Position numbers and translations under genes: made by a program. From Pseudomonadota bacterium (GTDB lineage: Bacteria > Pseudomonadota > Gammaproteobacteria > SZUA-229): a stretch of 5,611 nt of DNA. Below the pieces are notes generated by a model. That model was not told the origin of the DNA and did not search any database. It was given only the letters and a program-made list of their open reading frames with translations. The DNA is taken from contig DAOVJH010000115.1 of NCBI GenBank assembly GCA_030673345.1, positions 1 through 5,611 on the forward strand. Reading direction: 5' to 3'. Below are positions 1-5,611 of this stretch, piece after piece; the stretch's first letter is position 1, and each line of letters opens with the position of its first letter.

Positions 1-3000
1 CTGGTGTGACTTGTAATCGATGAGAGTGATGTCGTTATCCGATTTGATAACCCGGTCGATGACACCATAAACAGCCTGATGCTGCTGTCGATACATCAAT
101 GGCATCTCATTGTATGACCGGGTGCCGCTGACAGGCTCAAAGATCGACCTTAGGTCTGTGTGATTAAATGTCGTCACAGCTTCATGCACACAGCCTTCCA
201 GGTGTTCGATGAATGATGGGTTTTTGAGCAATACATCGGCTCTTACCTGTTGCTGTATATCGCTAATGATCTGTTTGCTGGCAGGGTAGACGGTCGTGTT
301 ACAGAGTAGTTCGATGATACGGTGGATGACCGTTCCTCTCCATTTTGCAAACGCCTTATTATTTTTACTATTGCCTGGTTCAGCGGTAGCGGATAAGTGT
401 TCAGCATCTGCATGCTGACTTGGCGCTATCAGATAATTTGAAGGCGGCAGGGTTTCTATCGGTTTTAATAATCGTTCATCGATAGCTGGCGGTTCCGCTG
501 TGGGTAAACCTTCGGGTTCAGTTTGTTTGATCGCGGCGTGCTCGTACGCAAGGTGCCGGTATACTTTGCAGCTTGTCTCATTGATGCCTGGTTCGCTTTC
601 TGTGACGGGGTCTAAGCCATTGGCAATGATCTGATACCAGCTGTCGTCCTGACGTCTGCTGCTTGCTACACCGCTGATATAAAGCTGTTCACGTGCACGC
701 GTTAGCGCGACGTATAACAGGTTAAGTTCTTCGCGCTTCTGTTCGCCAAGTTTTTCCTGCTGCAATTGTTGCGTGACCTTATCGGTGCTGTCTTTATTCA
801 GTTGTAACTGAAAACTGGCAGGTTGAGGTCTGTTAGCCGGCCATCGAACCAGGCTGGCATAGGCATTTTTGTTACTCGCAGTGCTATTGCAGTCAGCGAG
901 AAAGACGACTGGTGATTCCAGCCCTTTGCTGCCGTGGATAGTCATCAGCCTGACGCGAGATTCATCGCTTTGGGAGAGGGGTTCTTCAGGCGGATTAGCA
1001 GAAAACTGTTCCAGATGACTTAAGTTCTGCAGAAAGCGCGTGATGCTGGGGTATCGGCCAGCGTCAGTTTCCAGTGACAGTTCGAGAAACCGTTGACAGT
1101 TTGCCGTAACATTTTGCCTGCTTCCGGATCTATTCGCGGCTGCATAACGGTTGATTATGTTGCCTTCTGAGAAAATTTTATCAAGTGCGTCATGTACCGG
1201 CAGATGCTCTGCCAACTGCTGCCAGTGTGGTAACAGTGTTGCTGCGCGTATTAATGGTTTGCTGAGTCTCGGTTTTTCAGAGTCGCCATCCTGCTCGTTT
1301 GCCAGCAGCAATAAACGTTTATACCAGTGTGTTTCCCTGTTTTCTCTGGCCAGCGTAATCATGTCATCATCACTGGCACTAAAGATCGGTGATTTTAATA
1401 CCTGTGCCATGGCCAGGTTGTTGTATGGCGTGATCAGCGTGTTAAGCAGGCTGTTCAGGTCCTGTATTTCCAGGTTATCCAGCAGTCCGCCTTTCTTACT
1501 GCCGATATAGGGAATACCATGTTTTTTTAAGGCTTCTTCGTAGATGGCTATATGCGTGCGGTTACGCATCAATATCATTATGTCGCCAAACGCGAGCGGA
1601 CGGATGGAACCGTTATCGGTGATCGGTTCAGCAGAATTTTTTAGCTGCAGAATCTGGCTGGCGATATAGTCTGCCTCATCATGTCTTAGGGTAGTGATAG
1701 AGTATTCGCGTGCCTGCTTTAGCGGATTTCGGAAAATGACCGGTTCATCGCTGCCGGTTTCATCCGGTTCAGGTTCATTTTCCTCGAACAGGTCACACAG
1801 CAGTACCTTGCCCGGTAAATCTTTTAAGTGTGTACTGTGCGGGGTGAAACCCGTCATGATGTTCAGGATGTCCGGCTGTTCGAATATCTGGTTCACACAG
1901 TGGATGATGGCATCGGAGGATCGCCGTGATGAATCCAGCGGGGTAGTTTTCGCACCTAGCCGCTCGGCTAGCCACTGGCTTGCCTGTGACTGTAATTCAG
2001 GATTGGCTCGCCTGAAACTGTATATCGACTGCTTTTCGTCGCCCACCAGGAAAACACTGCGTGGGCGCTGTTCGGGGTTGGCGGCAATCTCATCCAGTAT
2101 GGGCGCAAGCAGATGCCATTGCGTCGGGTTAGTGTCCTGAAACTCATCGATCAGGATATGATCGATGCGTTGATCAATCTTGTACTGTACCCAGTGTGCG
2201 TTATCGGCATGTTGCAATAATTGATAGCATTTCCATTCCAGATCAGTGAAATCAAGCTGCCGTAACTCAGTTTTTAGCTGCTGGTAGATTTCGAGGTAAC
2301 GGTTACCGGCAAAGTACCATGCCTTGTTTATCTTTAACGTGAGCAATCGTTTTAACTGCTCATCAACATCCTGTATATCTGCCGATATCTCGTGGTGCAG
2401 CTCGAGGAATTTGTCGGTATTCTCAGTGCCCAGTTTCTTTTCCATCGCCGCACTGTGTTTGCGCCCCTGGATCAGTGCCTCACCATCTTTCTTCAGAAAT
2501 GCTGATCTGATCAGTGAAAACTGTGCGTTAACATCGGCAGTGGCCAGTGCTTCATCGATGCGGGAGGCATGGTTTTCGCTGGTTTTATTTTTGATCTCCC
2601 GCAACAGGTTGGCGAACACCATCAATTTCTGCTTGATGGTGTCATCGAAAAAGCTTTCTATCAGGCCATCACTGTTGTTGAGTGATGGCTCATCGATCTG
2701 CAGTAATTGCGTTAGTTCGTCGCAGGCATGAGCAACCGGGTCTTTGGCATCGGCAGTGTACGCCCACCAGTCACTGCGGTGTGCTAAAAAGCTGCGCAGT
2801 GCCGTCAGTGTGTTGTCTGGCCCGTTGCAGAACTGCATGATGGTGTCCAGTTCTTCATTCAAGCGCGCTGAAGCCATGTCTGATCCATGCTCCGGGCGTG
2901 CATCATCGAATAACATCTGCCAGGCCTGTCGTTCGAGCAGGCTGCTGTCTTCGAGCAGGTCAAAACCGGGCGGTATGTCAGCTTCCAGCGGAAAACGCGA

Positions 3001-3387
3001 TAAGATGTCCTGGCAGAATGAATGAAATGTCTGAATGCGTACCGGGTACAGACTGTGCATCAGTTTCTCATAGAGGTTAGCTGCCACCACTTTAGTCTGT
3101 TCACGGCAGTCACAGCCGATCATCTGCAAAATGTCATCCAGTTCTCTGTCAGTCGCAGTTGCCATCTCGAACAGACGCTCATTCAACCGGATCTGCATTT
3201 CGCCAGCGGCTTTTCGGGTAAAGGTGAGGGCGATGATATTGCCCGGCTCGGCGCCATCGATCAGCAGGCGTACGATACGTGTGATCAGCAGCCAGGTTTT
3301 ACCGCTGCCGGCGGAGGCTGAGACGGTGGCGTTTAGCGCGGGGTCGCAGGCATCGAGGCTGTTCAGGTTGTTGCTTTGGGGTGGCAT
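1..3387 (-). CDS. addA: AddA/RecB-family ATP-dependent helicase-nuclease (double-strand break repair), 3' end cut by window
   Basis: This gene encodes a superfamily-1 helicase fused to a nuclease, the kind that resects double-strand DNA ends to load RecA, normally with an AddB partner. The frame is open for 1129 codons and leaves the window at position 1. Helicase motifs appear in order: Walker A ASAGSGKT (residues 24-31), LTFTRKAAGEM (54-64), TFHSFC (120-125), Walker B ILIDEFQDT (411-419), VGDEKQSIYSFRRA (448-461), FGDIMILMRNR (600-610), MTIHGSKGLE (815-824) and LLYVALTRARE (890-900). The RecB-type nuclease follows: GTVIHRIIE with H1022, GVIDRVI with D1111, and LIDYKS with D1124 and K1126. 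All expected catalytic residues are present. By comparison with B. subtilis AddA and E. coli RecB, some 50-100 C-terminal residues lie outside. The ATG at 3387 is the first after an in-frame TAA (3397-3399) and sits just before Walker A, but no Shine-Dalgarno sequence precedes it. An acidic stretch (535-548, 8 of 14 residues D/E) separates two helicase parts. Family membership is very secure. AddA over RecB is favoured by the ASAGSGKT-type N-terminus and overall reading, but this is less sure because no addB is visible. Confidence 0.85.
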   Translation of the reverse strand, partial: MPPQSNNLNSLDACDPALNATVSASAGSGKTWLLITRIVRLLIDGAEPGNIIALTFTRKAAGEMQIRLNERLFEMATATDRELDDILQMIGCDCREQTKVVAANLYEKLMHSLYPVRIQTFHSFCQDILSRFPLEADIPPGFDLLEDSSLLERQAWQMLFDDARPEHGSDMASARLNEELDTIMQFCNGPDNTLTALRSFLAHRSDWWAYTADAKDPVAHACDELTQLLQIDEPSLNNSDGLIESFFDDTIKQKLMVFANLLREIKNKTSENHASRIDEALATADVNAQFSLIRSAFLKKDGEALIQGRKHSAAMEKKLGTENTDKFLELHHEISADIQDVDEQLKRLLTLKINKAWYFAGNRYLEIYQQLKTELRQLDFTDLEWKCYQLLQHADNAHWVQYKIDQRIDHILIDEFQDTNPTQWHLLAPILDEIAANPEQRPRSVFLVGDEKQSIYSFRRANPELQSQASQWLAERLGAKTTPLDSSRRSSDAIIHCVNQIFEQPDILNIMTGFTPHSTHLKDLPGKVLLCDLFEENEPEPDETGSDEPVIFRNPLKQAREYSITTLRHDEADYIASQILQLKNSAEPITDNGSIRPLAFGDIMILMRNRTHIAIYEEALKKHGIPYIGSKKGGLLDNLEIQDLNSLLNTLITPYNNLAMAQVLKSPIFSASDDDMITLARENRETHWYKRLLLLANEQDGDSEKPRLSKPLIRAATLLPHWQQLAEHLPVHDALDKIFSEGNIINRYAAANRSGSRQNVTANCQRFLELSLETDAGRYPSITRFLQNLSHLEQFSANPPEEPLSQSDESRVRLMTIHGSKGLESPVVFLADCNSTASNKNAYASLVRWPANRPQPASFQLQLNKDSTDKVTQQLQQEKLGEQKREELNLLYVALTRAREQLYISGVASSRRQDDSWYQIIANGLDPVTESEPGINETSCKVYRHLAYEHAAIKQTEPEGLPTAEPPAIDERLLKPIETLPPSNYLIAPSQHADAEHLSATAEPGNSKNNKAFAKWRGTVIHRIIELLCNTTVYPASKQIISDIQQQVRADVLLKNPSFIEHLEGCVHEAVTTFNHTDLRSIFEPVSGTRSYNEMPLMYRQQHQAVYGVIDRVIKSDNDITLIDYKSHQ

Positions 3388-3395
3388 GGTGGCAG

Positions 3396-3401
3396 TTTAT
3401 A
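3396..3401 (-). promoter_or_regulatory. TATAAA box just upstream of addA, possible -10 element
   Basis: On the minus strand TATAAA (5 of 6 with the -10 consensus) ends 8 nt before the addA ATG. If used, transcription would start at or almost at the start codon, giving a leaderless or near-leaderless mRNA. That would agree with the missing Shine-Dalgarno sequence. No recognisable -35 hexamer lies at the expected distance, so this could equally be chance in a C/A-rich leader. Confidence 0.2.
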
Positions 3402-3492
3402 GTTAGTTGTGGGTGTAGGCTATAGGCGGGTGCTGGTTTTGGTGTTTGGTATTTTTCTGGTGTTTTTTGTTGGGGATGTGATTCTTGTCCCG

Positions 3493-3573
3493 TGGGCGAG
3501 GCACTCACCTGTAGGAGCGGAAAAAACTTTCTGGAAAAGTTTTTTCCGCTCCTACAGGTGAGTGCCTCGCCCA
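3493..3573. repeat. Long perfect inverted repeat with GTAG ends, REP/MITE-like
   Basis: The arms 3493-3530 and 3536-3573 are perfectly complementary over 38 bp around a 5-nt centre (ctgga). Imperfect pairing continues outward to 3482 and 3584, for 103 bp in total. Each arm carries GTAGGAGCGG reading toward the centre, at 3511-3520 on the plus strand and 3546-3555 on the minus strand. REP elements of gammaproteobacteria, dispersed by RAYT transposases, are headed by a GTAG tetranucleotide, and Pseudomonas REPs begin in a very similar way. Unlike a standard REPIN, the arms do not fold into two separate hairpins but form one long stem, and the palindrome reaches well beyond the GTAG. I see no clear target-site duplication and no transposase. 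The palindrome itself is certain. Its assignment as a mobile REP- or MITE-like element is inferred from the motif alone. Confidence 0.9.
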
Positions 3574-3644
3574 TGGCGTGAGAACCGCAATGCCTAAGTA
3601 CAAATACTCGGTAAATGTTCTAAAAAGATAAAATACAAAGCTTC

Positions 3645-3659
3645 GTCAGCATTGCTGAC
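3645..3659. promoter_or_regulatory. 15-bp perfect dyad upstream of parE, candidate operator
   Basis: GTCAGCATTGCTGAC is a perfect dyad with 7-bp arms and a single central base, located 78 nt before the parE start. It overlaps a possible -35 hexamer (TTGCTG, 3652-3657), a position suited to a repressor or other dimeric regulator. I do not recognise the site: it does not match the E. coli LexA, PurR or TyrR consensus. As RNA it could form only a short hairpin with a small loop, and no U-tract follows, so a terminator is unlikely. The symmetry is certain, but the function is speculative. Confidence 0.4.
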
Positions 3660-3680
3660 AAAATAATCAGGTGGTAAAGT
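3652..3680 (+). promoter_or_regulatory. Weak candidate sigma-70 promoter for parE
   Basis: TTGCTG (3652-3657) and TAAAGT (3675-3680) are separated by 17 nt, the ideal spacing, but match the consensus at only 3 and 4 of 6 positions. It would give a leader of roughly 50 nt before the parE ATG. TATAAC at 3693-3698 is a better -10 hexamer but lacks a reasonable -35 at 17 nt. Choosing between them from sequence alone is not possible. Confidence 0.25.
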
Positions 3681-3737
3681 ATCCGTCATCAATATAACCC
3701 AACCCATACAATTCGAATAACAGGGTAAATAATACAC

Positions 3738-5611
3738 ATGAGTAAATACGATGCCTCTTCCATCGAGGTATTAACAGGTCTTGAACCGGTGCAGAAACGC
3801 CCGGGCATGTATACCGATACCACCCGACCAAACCACCTGGCACAGGAAGTCATCGATAACAGTGTCGATGAGGCTATTGCCGGTCATGCCAGTAAAATTG
3901 ATGTGGTTCTATTTAAAGATGGTTCACTCAGTGTTACAGATGACGGCCGCGGTATGCCGGTGGATACCCATCCCGAAGAAGGCATCCCCGGTGTTGAGGT
4001 TATTCTTACCCGGTTACATGCGGGTGGAAAATTTTCTAATAAGAATTATGAATTTTCCGGTGGATTGCATGGTGTTGGTGTTTCTGTGGTTAATGCGCTG
4101 TCATCAAAAGTCACTGTGGAAGTTCGTCGTGATGGAAAAGTGTTTGAAATGGCATTCAAACATGGCGCAAAAACCAGCAAGCTGAAAAAAACGGGTACAG
4201 TTGGCAAGCGTAATACCGGTACAAAAATTCACTTTTGGCCGGAGAAAAAGTATTTCGATACACCGGCTTTTTCGATAAACAGCTTAAAACATGTACTGCG
4301 AGCTAAAGCGGTATTGTGTTCAGGTTTAGAGGTCAGTTTTACCGAAGAAAAATCAGGCGATAAGCAAAGCTGGGTCTATGAAGGCGGACTGGCAGATTAT
4401 CTAGGTGAGAATATATTTGAGCAGGAATGCCTGCCGGCTGAGCCTTTTATCGGCAGCATGGCAAGCTCGACCGAAGCGGTCGACTGGGCGTTGACCTGGC
4501 AGGTCGAGGGCGGTGAGTTAACGACCGAGTCTTATGTCAATCTGATTCCGACTGCGCAAGGGGGCACCCATGTGAATGGTCTGCGCACAGGTCTAACGGA
4601 AGCCTTACGTGAGTTTTGTGAAATTCGCAGCCTGTTACCGCGCGGCGTGAAGTTAAGTCCGGAAGATGTCTGGGATAAAGTGAGTTATGTGCTTTCGGTC
4701 AAACTCGCTGATCCGCAATTTTCGGGTCAGACAAAAGAACGTTTATCGTCACGTGAATGTGCCGCTTTTGTTTCAGGTGTAGTCAAAGATGCTTTTAGCC
4801 TGTGGCTGAACCAGCACACCGAGGCGGGCGAATCCATCGCCATGCTGGCAATCGAAAATGCACAAAAGCGTTTACGTGCTGGCAAAAAAGTCATCCGTAA
4901 AAAAGTCACTAGCGGCCCGGCTCTGCCAGGCAAGCTGTCTGATTGTTCTTCGCAGGATCTATCGCGCACTGAATTATTTCTGGTGGAAGGTGACTCGGCG
5001 GGTGGCAGTGCTAAACAGGCGCGCGACAGAGTATTTCAGGCGATCATGCCGCTGCGCGGAAAAATTCTTAATACCTGGGAAGTAGAACCTGATCAGGTGT
5101 TAGCGTCACAGGAAGTACATGATATATCGGTTGCTGTAGGCGTTGAGCCAGGCTCCTCAGATCTAAAAGATTTACGTTATGGAAAAATTTGTATCCTGGC
5201 GGATGCGGATTCTGACGGATACCATATTGCTACGCTGTTGTGCGCTCTGTTCCTGCGTCACTTCAGACCGCTGGTAGAAGCCGGTCATATCTATGTGGCG
5301 ATGCCGCCATTGTTTCGCATCGATGTTGCCAAAGAAGTTTTTTATGCACTCGATGAGCCGGAAAAGCAGGGCGTACTCGATCGCATAGAAGCAGAAAAAA
5401 AACGCGGCAAAGTTACCGTGACACGTTTCAAAGGTCTGGGTGAGATGAACCCGATGCAACTGCGGGTGACAACATTGGCTCCTGACACAAGAAGGCTGGT
5501 GCAGTTAACCCTGGGTGAGGGTAACAAGAGCCACTCTATGCTTGATATGTTGCTTGCGAAGAAACGTGCGGGTGACAGGAAGGCGTGGTTGGAGAAGAAG
5601 GGCGCGTTGGC
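3738..5611 (+). CDS. parE: DNA topoisomerase IV subunit B (ParE), last few codons cut by window
   Basis: ParE is the ATPase subunit of topoisomerase IV. With ParC it decatenates daughter chromosomes and relaxes supercoils in the cytoplasm. The frame gives 624 complete codons; E. coli ParE has 630 residues, so only a few codons and the stop are missing. The GHKL ATPase domain shows QEVIDNSVDEA (E37 catalytic, N41 Mg-binding), DDGRGMP (68-74), GGLHGVGVSVVN (108-119) and the transducer-loop QTK (331-333). The TOPRIM domain shows the VEGDSAGG block (E417) and DADSDG with D489, D491 and D493. The tail MLLAKKRAGDRKAW is ParE-like. The long TOPRIM insertion of proteobacterial GyrB is absent, which rules in ParE. 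Positions matching E. coli L445 and S458, where quinolone-resistance changes occur, are wild type (L444, S457). The ATG is preceded by an in-frame TAA at 3726-3728, and a weak AGGG (3722-3725) lies 12 nt upstream, somewhat far. No frameshift or lost catalytic residue was seen. It is divergent from addA, and parC is not in the window. Confidence 0.97.
   Translation, partial: MSKYDASSIEVLTGLEPVQKRPGMYTDTTRPNHLAQEVIDNSVDEAIAGHASKIDVVLFKDGSLSVTDDGRGMPVDTHPEEGIPGVEVILTRLHAGGKFSNKNYEFSGGLHGVGVSVVNALSSKVTVEVRRDGKVFEMAFKHGAKTSKLKKTGTVGKRNTGTKIHFWPEKKYFDTPAFSINSLKHVLRAKAVLCSGLEVSFTEEKSGDKQSWVYEGGLADYLGENIFEQECLPAEPFIGSMASSTEAVDWALTWQVEGGELTTESYVNLIPTAQGGTHVNGLRTGLTEALREFCEIRSLLPRGVKLSPEDVWDKVSYVLSVKLADPQFSGQTKERLSSRECAAFVSGVVKDAFSLWLNQHTEAGESIAMLAIENAQKRLRAGKKVIRKKVTSGPALPGKLSDCSSQDLSRTELFLVEGDSAGGSAKQARDRVFQAIMPLRGKILNTWEVEPDQVLASQEVHDISVAVGVEPGSSDLKDLRYGKICILADADSDGYHIATLLCALFLRHFRPLVEAGHIYVAMPPLFRIDVAKEVFYALDEPEKQGVLDRIEAEKKRGKVTVTRFKGLGEMNPMQLRVTTLAPDTRRLVQLTLGEGNKSHSMLDMLLAKKRAGDRKAWLEKKGAL

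Larger units (their letters stand above)
3388..3737. other. Divergent intergenic region between addA and parE
   Basis: This 350-bp stretch separates the two start codons and must hold the promoters of both genes unless one is transcribed from further away. From left to right it contains a G/T-rich tract (about 3401-3480), the long inverted repeat (3482-3584), and an A/T-rich segment (about 3598-3737) with a small dyad and weak promoter-like hexamers. No convincing gene lies here. A minus-strand frame starting at 3574 begins inside the palindrome and runs into addA in another frame, so I regard it as a shadow. Confidence 0.85.

Noticed and set aside
1..3387. Frameshift or decay in addA, suggested by the many short ORFs overlapping it
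   Set aside because: Reading every codon of the minus-strand frame from 3387 to 1 found no stop, and all helicase and nuclease motifs occur in one frame and in order.
1151..3406. Several plus-strand ORFs of 60-148 codons opposite addA
   Set aside because: All lie antisense to a continuous, motif-rich addA frame. They are rich in Ser, Cys and Arg, as expected from reverse reading, and carry no recognisable motifs.
3299..3574. Minus-strand ORF of 91 codons covering the spacer and the start of addA
   Set aside because: It overlaps the addA N-terminus in another frame, its start lies inside the palindrome, and the predicted residues show no recognisable domain or membrane segment.
3482..3584. 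Bidirectional intrinsic terminator
   Set aside because: The hairpin is long and stable, but no U-tract follows it on either strand. The T-run lies inside the stem, and the position between two divergent starts gives no transcript for it to end.
3645..3659. SOS (LexA) box controlling parE or addA
   Set aside because: The dyad lacks the CTGT-N8-ACAG pattern of the gammaproteobacterial LexA site, and its symmetry has a 1-nt centre.
3781..5527. Small ORFs on both strands within parE
   Set aside because: They overlap the parE frame, which aligns with known ParE throughout, so they are reading-frame shadows.
3738..5611. GyrB instead of ParE
   Set aside because: The length of about 630 residues, the lack of the GyrB-type insertion, and ParE-typical stretches such as TDTTRPNHL and the MLLAKKR tail support ParE.

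Overview
The window looks like chromosomal core-genome DNA of a gammaproteobacterium. The ParE reading follows Escherichia coli ParE closely over almost its whole length, as far as I can judge from memory. The other gene is an AddA-type helicase-nuclease rather than an obvious enterobacterial RecB, so I favour a gammaproteobacterium outside Enterobacterales. That placement is an inference, because no rRNA or other taxonomic marker is present.

Layout: two large, divergently transcribed genes, both cut by the window edges, flank one 350-bp intergenic region. From position 3387 leftward on the minus strand runs a 1129-codon open frame with no internal stop. It encodes an AddA/RecB-family protein with a UvrD-type helicase and a C-terminal PD-(D/E)XK nuclease, and it lacks only its last part. 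From 3738 rightward on the plus strand runs parE (topoisomerase IV subunit B), 624 complete codons and probably only a few codons short of its stop. The two proteins act in separate processes, double-strand-break end resection and chromosome decatenation. Nothing in the sequence ties them together beyond a shared intergenic region.

The intergenic region (3388-3737) holds the unusual material. Next to addA is a strongly G/T-rich tract on the plus strand, which would be a C/A-rich, probably unstructured leader in the addA mRNA. In the middle is a very long, nearly loop-free inverted repeat: 38-bp perfect arms around a 5-nt centre, with imperfect extension to 103 bp. It contains GTAGGAGCGG facing inward on both strands, which resembles the GTAG-headed REP elements of gammaproteobacteria and suggests a non-autonomous mobile repeat. 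Next to parE is an A/T-rich stretch with a perfect 15-bp dyad (7-bp arms, 1-nt centre) overlapping a weak candidate -35 box, which could be an operator.

I see no RNA genes, CRISPR array, complete insertion sequence, or convincing undescribed multi-gene system. The coding regions are ordinary, and the palindromes between them are what deserve a second look.
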